From NCBI GenBank assembly GCA_037501455.1, contig CM074858.1:15860501-15924500 (forward strand): a DNA stretch of 64,000 nucleotides. The letters run 5' to 3'. The notes under the pieces were generated by a model, which saw nothing but the letters and a program-made list of their open reading frames with translations, did no database searches and was not told the origin of the DNA. Numbering within the stretch: position 1 is the first letter of the stretch; the number at the start of each line of letters is the position of its first letter. This document shows positions 10,901-21,209 of the stretch, one piece after another. The stretch comes from Lantana camara. Its lineage: Eukaryota > Streptophyta > Magnoliopsida > Lamiales > Verbenaceae. Made by a program: the position numbers and the translations under genes.

Positions 10901-12346
10901 TGGGATTTGAAACAACAGTTATTGGAAGCTCAAGCCTCGGATGCAGAGATTCAGAAGTTGGTAGCTCGTTCTAGAGATGAACTGAATTCTAAGTTTAGAC
11001 TTGATGATTCAGGGTTATTGAGGTTCGAAGCAAGAGTATGTGTCCCAGAAGAGCTCAAGAGGCTTATACTTGAGAAGGGACATCGCTCATGGTACTCGAT
11101 TCATTCGGGAGATACCAAGATGTATCGGGACCTGAACGAGAAATTCTGGTGGAATGGCATGAAAAAGGATGTCGCGAACTTCGTGAAGCGATATCTAACA
11201 TGTCAAAAGGTAAAGGCAGAGCACTAGAAGCCGGGAGGAACTCTCCAACCACTTCCTATTCTCGAATGGAAGTGGGAGCAAGTGACAATGTACTTCGTAT
11301 CTGGCTTGCCTAGAGTTAAAGGAGGGTTTGATGGAATATGGTCGATTGTTGACAGATTTACCAAGTCAGCCCATTTTCTCAAAATTCGGATATCCGACCA
11401 GGTTTCAAAACTAGCCGAGTTATATTTTCGAGAGATTGTAAGGTTACATGGAGTTTCGGCTAGTATTGTTTCGAATCGAGATCCGAGGTCCACTTCGATC
11501 TTTTAGCAGAATCTTTAGAAGTGTTTGGGCACCCGGCTCAAGGTTAGCACCGCTTCGCATCCTCAGACGGACAGTCAGTCTGAAAGGTTAATTCGGTATC
11601 TCGAGGATATGCTTAGAGCGTGTGCTTTGGATTTTCAGGATAAGTGGGACGAGTACCTAGTACTGTTTGAGTTTGTTTACAACAACAGTTGTCAGGCATC
11701 GATTAAAATGGCTCCTTATGAAGCACTCTATGGAAGAAAGTGCAGGTCTCCTCTGTTTTGGGATATTGAGGATTGGAGGTGGACCGAAGAGGATAAACTC
11801 GAGAGAACAGAACCTAAGGAAAAGATCGCCAGTACTATTGAGAAGATGAAAGCAGCTCAGGCTCGTCAGAAAAGCTACGCCGATAAGAGAAGAAGGCCCT
11901 TGGAGTTCGAAGTCGGAGACAGAGTCTTTTTGAAAGCATCTCCTAGAAAGGGCTTCACTCGGATAGGCAAAGGTGGAAAGCTCAGTCCACGCTACCTTGG
12001 GCCATTTGAGATTTTGGAAAGAATTGGAGAAACGGCGTATAGATTGGATTTATCGCCAAGTTTGACCGGGATACACAACGCGTTTCACGTTTCTCAGCTA
12101 CGTAATTATTATCCCGATGAGGCAACCGTTCTTCCAATTGAAGAAGTTCAGTTAAAGCCAGACTTAACGATAGTAAAATACCCGGTTGTAATTAAGGATC
12201 TGAAGATGCAAGAGTTGAGGAACCGGCAGATTTCTTTGGTTAGAGTTCTTTGGAGAGATCAAAAATCTGAGGAATCGACTTGGGAAACCGAGGAGAAGAT
12301 GAGGAGTTTGTATCCTGAGTTATTTGAGGCTCCGAGTCGGACTTGA
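7944..12346 (+). pseudogene. gag-pol polyprotein of element A, broken
   Basis: The frame opens at ATG 7944 (MPPRRHH, as in element B) and ends at TGA 12344-12346. Readable parts: capsid (8347-8574), zinc knuckle 'CFVYGSPDHMLSTC' (second Cys lost) near 8905, protease '[12 protein letters not shown]' near 9090 (family form D-S/T-G-A), reverse transcriptase from about 9540, RNase H (10530-10800), integrase zinc region near 11150 and core from 11282, and a C-terminal chromodomain-like '[19 protein letters not shown]'. The frame is interrupted by many stops and shifts: a TAG near 8574, a TGA near 9230, a frameshift near 10470 at the start of RNase H, a TGA near 10626, and TAGs near 10877, 11225 and 11504. 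Relative to element B, 14 codons are missing just after the catalytic IDD of reverse transcriptase near 10090. It cannot make a working polyprotein. Confidence 0.9.
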
Positions 12347-12361
12347 GGACAAGTCTTGTTT

Positions 12362-12374
12362 AAGGGGGAGAGGT
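12362..12374 (+). other. Polypurine tract, element A
   Basis: AAGGGGGAGAGGT lies directly before the TGTGACACC start of the 3' LTR, where plus-strand synthesis is primed. Confidence 0.85.
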
Positions 12375-15310
12375 TGTGACACCCCGAGTTTTCGGCCGTA
12401 CAGATATGACGTATGTGCGCATTTAAATTTATTAATTATGAGTTTACTTGATTTTCTTAATTGTTTAATTAATATTCTTTAATTATATGAATTCTTTTAT
12501 TTGAACGTTTTGCCCTTTTCGTTGGTATTTGCTTCGTTTTTGCTCGTATTTGAATTCTGATTTTTGTACCAATTTGCTATGAATGAGTTTTACATGTTAT
12601 GAATGTGATTATATTCTCGTTTTATGTTTTTGGGTTTGTTTGTTGGGGTTTCGGGGTGTTTGGTTCGTTTAAGACCTAAAGGAGGCTAAAATGTTTTTAC
12701 CGCATCTAGGGTTCCGGGTTGTGTAACTCGAGCTCGAGAATTCAGATTCAAATTCCATCACTTCCGTTGGCCTCGTTTCGATGATTCGGAGCCAATGGAA
12801 TATTTTTTCAAGCCCGTTTGATACCCCGAAATCTCTCGGAAAATTTGACTCGCGCCTAAGTGACCATCTCTCACCAAATTGCACATAAGTCCCTCAATTC
12901 TTGACTAATTACCTTCAAACTTGGACCTACCTTACCTTAACTCAATACACTACATTCCCACACCTCATTTTACTGGCTATTACACAAGAAAAAAAGGGAA
13001 TTTCAACAACCTTTGGAGAAAAACCAATCCATCCCGTCACTATTCATCTAAGGAGAAATTTGAGCTCATTTCTTTATTTTCCTCCATCATCTTCAAGAGG
13101 TAAGTCCATATATGTGTTTATCATCCTTGTGTGATCATTTTCATCCATGAATTTCTGAATTTGAGTTAGTTTTGGTGGAGATATGATATATGATATAAAT
13201 AGTAAGGGTTTATATATATATATATATATATATGAGATCTCTTGTCTTCTTTGGGCTATAGCTTGAATTGATGCATGATATGTGACCACTTGAACTTCTT
13301 TTATGATTTTATGGCCTTATATTTGTTGGTGGTTGAATTGGTTGAGAGTTGCCATTATTTCACTTGAAGTTTAACGCTTGAGAATTTGATGAATTTTTGC
13401 TCTAAACGTATGCTTCGGTTGGGCTTGATTTGGACGAGTTTTATGCCATTTTTTTTGTGAAAATTCCTGCCGTTTCATGCTTCTATAAGTTATTTGTATT
13501 GTACCAAAAGAAAGGGGTGAAATGTAGGGAAGAATAGGACCAAACTTAGCTTCCATTTTGCTATCGCAGGTGCCGAACGAACCGTTCGTCCGCGCCTTGT
13601 TTTTGGCCCGAACGGCTGTTCAGCTGTACAAAAATGCGCCCAAGGCCGGAATGGCCTTTCAGATTTTTGTCTTGCAGGTGGGAACGGCCGTTCCTAGGCT
13701 TGAAGGAGGGTTCTATCCTTCAGAACGGCCGTTCAACTTTTGTATGCATTTTTGTGAACGGCCGTTCGCAACTCCTATGTGCTAACTTGATTTGTTTGCT
13801 TCGTTTCTTGCTTCGTATGATCTCTCCCACCCCTTATATGTTTCCTATGCTTATTTAACATGTTTTATTTATGGCTTCGTTTGATACGTGTTTTCCAAGT
13901 TATGATCTTGTACGCTTTAAGTGGTACGTTTATGTATTCCATTTGCATCCATTGCATTCATGAGCATTGTCGGGCGTGTATTTGGTTCATATTTGAGTCT
14001 AAGTTTCGGGTCTTGTCTTTTTTCTGTTTCAGAGCCTCTTTCGGACGTACAAGGGCCCAAGGTTTAGGTGGTTGGTTGCCCGTTTTGATCCTACTCCTTC
14101 TCCACTTTTGTTATAAGGTGAGGTTTAGGAACTTTTGTAATAGTTATCGTCCTACGGCCTATTACATGATGTTTTCTCACCCCGTATGCGAATATATATC
14201 TTATATATATTTAAATACGTGTGTTTAAGCTATGATTATGATCTTATGGAAACATTTAAATCTTATGAAATCGGTATAAGTATGAGCATATGTAAGCTTA
14301 AGATTTTGAATCCTTTTGTACGTTTATGTTATGCTTGAGTGAGTTGTGCCCTGAAAGATGGGAATATGGTTTGATTTGGTATGTTGGGCCCTGGAATTAT
14401 GGGCAAGGAATGCCAGGGACGGCAAAGACCGTCGGGTTTAGCCTGTGTATAGTTCCCTTTGAGATATTCACGTGCGACTCTTGGAGGTTGCGAAGGCGTG
14501 GTATCTTGAGCCCTCGGCGGATAACCAGGTAAGGCATGTTGTGGGTTTGCTACCCCGTATGTTTTTGTATTGTAGTTGGAGAAGGTTTGATTCCCGAAAC
14601 ACCATTGATGTGGGGATAGATTTGTATTTATGAATTCGGTTTCTATGTTATGTTTTGAGGAGTTAGTGGAAGTCCGTACTCACCGGACGTTTGTTTATGT
14701 TATGTATTGACGGATTATAAATCAGGATAGGATTTCTCTCTTGTATTATAAGTTATATTTTGAAAATGATTTGGGATACAAAACCCTAGCATCGATTCAT
14801 GACCATCCCTTTTATATATGCTCTGTTATATACTTATACGTGTGTAGGTGTGCGTTAGCCCCCTCTCTCAGTCAAGTTGTTGAATAACCTCTCTCTTTTC
14901 CCACTTTTAGTTGCAGGTTTGCTCGTGTAGGCGGGGAAGTGCGTCGTGGTAGAGTCTTACTTGCTGGTTTAGGACGAGTCTGCATTTCATATTGCATCTT
15001 TTGATACTTTGGTTATGTATTGATACTTGTATATGTTGGAGATTGAATACTTGTATTATTTTTGGGCCGTGAGGCCATGGTATATATGTTAGTGTATGTT
15101 TTATTGAGCTCTATTTGGATCCTGATTCTTGCTTTCGCATATTTGTTTTATTGCTTTTGCGCGCTCTGGTTGTGTCCTAGTCCCACTTAGCCTAGTGTGT
15201 GAGTGTAGGTCCCCATTCTCTGACTTGGACTCATGTATTGAAGTCCATTTCATATGTGGGCTCGGGTTTAGGTGCGGGGGATGTGGTTGTCCACCGCTCC
15301 GGGCGTCACA
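12375..15310 (+). repeat. 3' LTR of element A
   Basis: It is the second copy of the 2936-bp LTR. Compared with 4821-7756 it has point changes and an expanded (AT)n run near 13212-13233. It includes its own palindrome array at about 13573-13770, in which the first dyad is a better match than in the 5' copy (GAACGAACCGTTC). Confidence 0.92.
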
Positions 15311-15334
15311 GACGTCACGTGCTCGGGCGCTACA
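15311..15334 (+). mobile_element. Terminal fragment of the older Gypsy LTR (right fragment)
   Basis: After element A the sequence runs 'GTGCTCGGGCGCTACA', ending in the GCTACA typical of the other LTR ends here, and then turns into unrelated DNA. Together with 4674-4820 it marks the LTR that received element A and the Copia element. Confidence 0.6.
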
Positions 15335-15353
15335 GATCATATGTTATAATAAG

Positions 15354-15492
15354 TGGCATATGAAGCCATTCTGTTTTCTATGTTTGAATGGCATAGGAAG
15401 CCATTCTGTTTTGTATGTTTGAATGGCATAGGAAGCCATTCTGTTTTGTATGTTTGAATGGCATACGTAGTCATTCTGTTTTGTATGTTTGC
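15354..15492. repeat. 35-bp tandem repeat, four copies
   Basis: The unit AAGCCATTCTGTTTTGTATG plus 15 more bases starts at 15363, 15398, 15433 and 15468, exactly 35 bp apart, with only a few substitutions. It lies just outside the left transposon nest. No coding role is seen; the minus-strand frame through it merely repeats a short peptide. Confidence 0.95.
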
Positions 15493-15858
15493 ATTCAACT
15501 TTGTCTTGGTTGTCTGTATTATTCAGATAATATCTAATATTACAACTTTTGCAATGTATATCATCCATATTACTATATCCTGTGGCCCAACCTATCCGGA
15601 GATTACAACATCGTATTTTTTTTAATATGATACGCATACAAACAGAACTAAGCTTCTGGTAACACAACATGATCCCATTACAAATTGCGGTTGGTATTAC
15701 GAACTTCAAGTGCAGAATCAGCTTCAGCCTACATTAATACAACAAAATACTAAGCCAACCTATTTCTTCCAAAAAAGCACCAAGAAAAGGAAAATCAACA
15801 CACACAAAATTGTGCAGAACATTCCATAGCAGCAACAAATTAGGTTGAGAGCATCTGT

Positions 15859-16557
15859 TCAATTCACATTAACATGTTCATGGGGAATCCCTTTGACAAC
15901 TCGATCACTCGATGATGCTTGCTCCGACATCTCTTGGGCTGAATGACTTTGAAAGGTCCTTGTGTGATTACGCATCTCCGTGTTGTGAGATTGTTGAAAT
16001 GAGTTATTGCAAGGAACAATAACACCATGCAGGTTAGCATGCATGGGAGTCAGTATTTCATCGGCCCAAATGAAGGTGCATGACTTCAGCCTCAAAGGAC
16101 ACCATTAATAGAACCACCCTGGGTTCTGAGCAAATTCCCCGACCCTTAGGAAGTTTTTTAGTCTGTTACCACATTCACATGGGATAATGAATCGTTGCAT
16201 CTGAAACACAATGCACACTTAGATCATGAAATTACCATGACAAATCCAACCAAATTATCTCCCCATTACAGAAATTTACGCTACAAAACCGATCGCCCAA
16301 CCCCACCGCGAGCCCAACCAATTCTCAGCACAAGCATAAACAATCAACAACTAAACATTGAAAATTGTACGGTGATTACAATATGCATCGTAAATTAACA
16401 GATAATTGGCCAGAATTTCAGAGAAACAATTTTGGAGAAGATAACTTTACCTTTCTTAAGAACCCTAGAATACTCCCTTGGACGAAAGGCAGTGAGGGAA
16501 TCAACTACTTTTGTTGCTATTGTGTAAACAGTTGAGATGGGATGGAAGACTTAAATA
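15859..16557 (-). pseudogene. Small GRF zinc-finger gene with an internal stop
   Basis: On the minus strand a TATA box (TATTTAAG, 16557-16550) precedes a short 5' exon that ends at a good donor (AAAG/GTAAAG, 16451/16450). A 250-bp intron follows, ending TTTCAG directly before ATG 16200-16198. The frame to the stop at 15859 reads a GRF-type zinc finger: CECG, then NPGWFY, then WCP and SC-FIWADE, so all four zinc ligands (C-x-C, C, C) are there. GRF fingers bind nucleic acid or mediate protein contacts; small GRF-only proteins are common in plants. A single TAA at 16107-16105 falls between FY and WCP, so only about 31 residues precede the stop. The tail is polar and has no other domain. Promoter, splice sites and reading frame look otherwise intact, so inactivation may be recent or the stop a sequencing error. 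Confidence 0.65.
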
Positions 16558-17040
16558 CAATGCACCGCATGTGGAGCAAAGGATGTTTTAATTCAACTCA
16601 AACCAATGATTTATTGACATGCAACATAAAGTATTGAGTGTGTTGGTCTAATTAGCAAACAAATCATATTAATGTAAAAAGGGGCACATGGTTATATAGC
16701 TAGAATTTGCAAAGATTATGAACCCCCACCACTAGATTGCAGTCCATTGAAGTAAATGAGCCCTCAGCTAGAAAGAGCACAAAAATCTAAATAACCCAGG
16801 TTAGAACCAAAATTTCCCTATTTCTTTTCCTCTATTTTCTTTTCCCAATGATTGTACGAGGGTTTTTTTAGCATCAAATTATACACATTCCACCAATTAC
16901 TCAAATTCTTTAGAAAGATTTACAATCAGGTTGAAGATGAATTCAGACGATTGTCAGAAGAAGGAAAACGCAGAATCTAGAACTGAAGAACCCAGTTCAG
17001 AGATTAGTCAAAATAAAAGGAACACAAAATATTCAGCGTA
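16558..17040. other. Spacer without recognised gene
   Basis: This is AT-rich DNA upstream of the GRF gene. I see no conserved coding frame or RNA gene. Confidence 0.6.
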
Positions 17041-17285
17041 ATGACTATTCAATTTCATGATTTAAGACAAAGAACCTATTTTTCCAAGCTGAGAGGTGGC
17101 GGAGGCAGCGCGACCGAAGAAGTGGTAGTGATGGTGGAGCGCCGGCGGATCGACAGAGAGGTGGTGGCAGCGGCGGCCGCAGGACAAAGGAATCGTGGCG
17201 GCGTTGTGAAGGAGAGGTGGCAGCGGCGGCGGCGGCAGATATGCCGGTGAGAGGACGTGGGTCGTCGCTCTCACTACGGAGGGAG
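17041..17285. other. GC-rich island, possible gene 5' fragment
   Basis: A sharply GC-rich stretch of GGC/GCG codon-like triplets stands out in AT-rich DNA. Both strands are open for about 70 residues (plus: Arg/Val/Gly-rich; minus: Pro/His/Ala-rich), as expected from composition alone. The minus-strand reading resembles the transit-peptide-like start of many plant genes, but no downstream exon is found. No function is assigned. Confidence 0.3.
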
Positions 17286-17286
17286 A

Positions 17287-17538
17287 TAATTATTTGGGCA
17301 AATTACATCCAACTAGCCTGAGGTTTACCCTAATTACGAATCAGTCCCTCTTTTTTCATTTATTACATATCAACCCCTAAAAATACTGTTTCAATTACAA
17401 ATCAGTCCCTCTTTAGGGGTTAAAATGTAATTGAAACAGTATTTTTAGGGGTTAATATGTAATAAATGAAAAAAAAGGGACTGATTCGTAATTAGGGTAA
17501 ATCTCAGGATAGTTGGATGTAATTTTCCCTAATTATTT
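17287..17538. mobile_element. Mutator-type MITE with 9-bp target duplication
   Basis: The element 17296-17529 is a near-complete foldback. The left end, GGGCAAATTACATCCAACTA, is mirrored by the right end, and the arms extend about 100 bp each around a short centre. It is flanked by the perfect 9-bp repeat TAATTATTT (17287-17295 and 17530-17538). A 9-bp duplication and long terminal inverted repeats are the mark of Mutator-like elements. It has no coding capacity. Confidence 0.92.
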
Positions 17539-18524
17539 CTTACTTTCTAGTTTATAAATGGGCTGGGTTTGGCTTTGATGGACCAGCCATCAAATCCTGA
17601 TTTGGATGGGCCTTTTGGGGGGTCCAACCTGTTCCAAATATAGTGAACCCAGACCCAGTCTATCGGGCAGTGTCCGGGTCTAGGGAAAAAAAAAAAAAAC
17701 TTAATATAATTATTTAAAAAGAAAAAATGTCCACAATAATTAAAGCACTAAGTTTGAGTAATTATTTCTCTTGTGTGTCTTATTTACATGGACAAAATTG
17801 ATGCTAATAAAATAATTATTTTAAATTTATTAAATATTTCTTTTCTTCTATCCTCGTTGCCTTTTTTTTTTAATTCTCTCTCCACTTTCTCCACCAACCA
17901 AATTATTCACATTCAGACTTATTAAAAGAAAAAAGATGTCCATACAATCTCTTTCCAAATTGTTATGCGGACATTATACAACATTATAAATTAAATAATC
18001 ACATTAATATTATTAAAAAAATATAAATACTTTTGTTTATTATACATTATAAAAAATTATTGTTTAAAAGAATCTGGGAACAGCGAAGACCGCACAAAGA
18101 CTTTTGCAGCATATTTTTGCAACCATTGAAAATAAAAATGAATATCAATTATTGCAATTTTATATTTACCGTATATACTTCAGAGAATAAAAAAAGGTGT
18201 GGTGGAAATTAAATTGAGCTACCATGAAATCTCAACCGTAGGTTGCGGGAGCATACAAGATTCCTTATCATTTTATTTATGCTTTATCTTATTACTTGCT
18301 ATAAGCAAAATATTTTATTATTGAGATTATTGTTTAATGATTTTCTGGAAAAAGGAAAAAAGATTATGATTTAATGTCCCTTTCTAAGACATCTCACTTC
18401 TGTAATATTATTTTAATAAGCATGGATAATAATAATACTCCGTAACGTATAATTAGTTAATTAAATATATTTAAAATACGGTTGGATAGCCTATCAAGAA
18501 CGCAATATATATAATTGTTGATAT
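17539..18524. other. AT-rich spacer
   Basis: It contains short A/T runs and no open frame of note. No recognised gene, RNA gene or repeat with clear ends is seen. Confidence 0.6.
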
Positions 18525-18821
18525 CATTATCGCGGTTGCATTAAAATTATTGTGATCCCGAAAGAAAATAATTCAGTTAGTCTACATCAAATGCATCACA
18601 AGTTAATTACTATTTTAGTCTCGTAATATACCCACTTTTTAGTCAAACAATACGAGACTAAAATTACGAAAATAGTAATGGTTGGGACCAAAATTAAAAT
18701 GTGGGTACATTACGGGACTAAAATAGCAATTTCCTCCATTATCGCGGTTGCATTAAAATTATTGTGATCCCGAAAGAAAATAATTCAGTTTGTCTACATC
18801 AAATGCATCACAAGTTAATTA
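18525..18821. repeat. MITE between two 85-bp direct repeats
   Basis: The 85-bp block at 18525-18609 recurs at 18737-18821 with a single visible mismatch (TTAGTC against TTTGTC). Between them lies a small foldback whose arms are CTATTTTAGTCTCGTAAT at the left and the complement of CTATTTTAGTCCCGTAAT at the right, about 125 bp in all. The repeat is far longer than any transposase-made target duplication. Confidence 0.88.
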
Positions 18822-20638
18822 TGCAAATTATAATGATCAACTGGTCGAAACTAACATATACATATATATTTTATATAAATACAAATAATTTTTTCGAACT
18901 TTACTATGTAAAGGGCGCTAAGGGGTAGGAGTATTTTTATTATTATATATAAGTTTTATCATATTTATGTACTTGGTCCCCCGATTTAGAGTTTTTGTCA
19001 TCTCATTTTAAATAAATTAGTGTTATTACACTTTATATTATTTATATGCTTTATATTTTATTTTTGTCACTCTTATTTTAAATTTTGATAGACCCTAAAT
19101 GTTGTGCAACAAAATAATATATTTACAAACATTTGTGAATGAGTGGTAGACATTGTTTTCCCAACAACATTGATGGGGTACAAATATAACGAGGTCACGT
19201 CATGACACGTGGGCCCTCATGATTTCGTCACTTGTATCATCGGCCAACTCAGTCGCCCTTATAAACTACTTGGAAATGACTAAAGCCCGGGCAAAACTAC
19301 AAGTCTCCCCTCGGGCACGAGTCTCTCCTCGGGCTTGAGTCTCCCCTCGGGCTCGAGCCCAAAGCGTGGCTCTTAAGTGTCAGAGCTGAAGCCCATGAGG
19401 GTTAACACAGAGTCTCCCCTTGGGCTCGAGTCCAAAGCGCCACACGGCCTACAAGCAATCGGGTCCCCTCGAGCCCTCATTGGACTACATAGAGTTAGGA
19501 CCCCTCGAGCCCCTCGGGCCCTCGTTGGATTACATAGGATTCGGACCCCTTGAGCCTCTCGAGGTCCTCCATCCAAAAGGTGTCTCATGCCCACTCACAC
19601 CGAGCACGTCAACCCCTCGGTAGCAACCCAATAGTGCTCTCTGACAAATGGTACACCAATGCGCACCTGCCACTGTTGTCCTCCACTAACCTTTTTGCAG
19701 GTTTCTGCAGGAGGTCCTTTTCAAATGTTCCTCATTACGCCACGTGTCTAGGGCAATACCAATGCAAGACCACTTGGTGGTAATTACCAAAAGGGCCCTG
19801 ACTAGGGTTGGCAATGGGGCGGGTCTGGATCGGACCCGGCGGGTCTAGACCCGCCCCGTGACGGGTCTGGATCCAATCCAGATCCATTAAGGCATAAATG
19901 GGGCCAGACCCGCTCCAGACCCGTTAGACCCATTGGATCTATTGGATCCATTGGATCTATTTTTGGACCCATTGGATTCGGGTCTAGTCCAGACCCGTTA
20001 TGTATCCGTTTATTTATTTTTGCTCCATTTTGTTATATTTTTATTCCGTTCGATCCGTTTCTTACACATTCAACCCGTTTTAGATATTTTTTAATAATTT
20101 TAGATATGTTGGCTCATTTTCGAGAAATTGACAACTATTACACTAATATATGAATCTGACATATGTAAAAAAAAAAAAAAAAAAACACAAAGGAGTTAAT
20201 TCAAGAATTATTTTACTTTTAATTTTGAAATTTGACAACTACATGCATCTAAATTATTCAATTTCAAAATTTATATATTTTTATTAAGTTTTCAAATATG
20301 AATCTAGTAAAAGGAAAATCTCATAAGAGTAACTAATTCTTTCTACATGAACTCAAATTACAATTTATAATAAACCCTCTAATATTGAGATTCAAGCACA
20401 AATATTTCCCTTCTCTATGATTATAGAGAATCATCTACAACACCAGTCTCACATTTGCTAATACTTTCTTCAACATCTTCTTCATCATCAAATAGGGGTG
20501 GAGAATTACCTACAAGAATATTTTCGTCTAAAACAGAGGAAACAAGTATACTCCTACTTACATAGCACAGATTCAGCTATATTGCTTAGAAAATAATTGC
20601 TAAGCCAAAACATTTATTCTGTAGATGTGATTGGTTCC

Positions 20639-21209
20639 TCATTTTACTCGAATAACAGGAACCCTCCGAGGTGCTCGTAAAGCTTCATTCATCTGTGCAA
20701 TCTGGAGTAAAAGCTGGTTGATTTTCTGCATAAGAATGAGTACAAAAGAATGACTTTCAAAACAAATTTAGAAGCCAATGTTGGGATGCATACAATGAGT
20801 TCATAGTACAAACCTTGTCCTTTTCTCTTATTAGAAGCTTGAGATTCTCCTTGTTGCTGTTCCGCTCCATGCGCCTCCGCCACCATATCAGCACTCTTCT
20901 ACGCAAGAAGCTTATAAACAGCAGAACAGCAGCAACTCCGCCAGCAGTCCACGCAAGCGAACACAATCCAGCTCTACAGGCAACATGTTTTCTGACTTTA
21001 TGAACAATCTGCAGAATCCTAGCACGTAAAACTCCAAGTTGCAGCCTCTTCCACCTCCTCAAACTATCATTGCCATCCGATGGTGGGGCCACCGGTTCAG
21101 GTTCAGGTTCAGGTTCAGGTTCAGGTTCAGGTTCGGGGTTCGGGTTCGGGTTCGGGTTCGCTCAGCTGACGATTACCATCCCCTGGACTACCGATCGGCA
21201 AATCCTCAT
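20639..21209 (-). pseudogene. Captured two-exon gene fragment inside the hAT
   Basis: On the minus strand an upstream exon (about 21209-20814) joins across an 88-bp intron (donor AAG/GTTTGT, acceptor TATGCAG) to a final exon 20725-20639 ending in TGA. It encodes a Pro-Glu repeat, a basic stretch (RRWKRLQLGVLRARILQ), one membrane segment (about 21 residues, LAWTAGGVAAVLLFISFL), a basic-acidic helix, and the end 'NEALRAPRRVPVIRVK'. A one-base excess in the (GGTTCA/GGTTCG)n tract near 21133 breaks the frame upstream. I do not recognise the protein; it looks like a small plant single-pass membrane protein. Because the intron is kept, capture was from DNA and not from mRNA. A 16-bp direct repeat flanks the captured part (20495-20510, 21210-21225). 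Confidence 0.6.
21093..21161. repeat. GGTTCA/GGTTCG hexanucleotide microsatellite
   Basis: About six GGTTCA units are followed by GGTTCG units, with one 7-bp unit that shifts the phase. On the minus strand it encodes the Pro-Glu run of the captured gene. Confidence 0.92.

Larger units (their letters stand above)
4821..15310 (+). mobile_element. Ty3/Gypsy chromovirus element A (complete, decayed)
   Basis: Two LTRs of 2936 bp each (4821-7756 and 12375-15310) begin TGTGACACCCCGAG and end GTCACA. They frame a primer site, a broken gag-pol region and a polypurine tract. The Tekay/Del affiliation is inferred from LTR length, the Met-tRNA primer site and the chromodomain-like C-terminus. The flanks AGCGT (left) and GACGT (right) do not form a perfect 5-bp target duplication. 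The element sits in an older LTR of a related family. Confidence 0.9.

Noticed and set aside
4811..15320. Target duplication for element A
   Set aside because: The flanking AGCGT and GACGT do not match well enough to be claimed as a duplication; the host LTR context supports the insertion instead.
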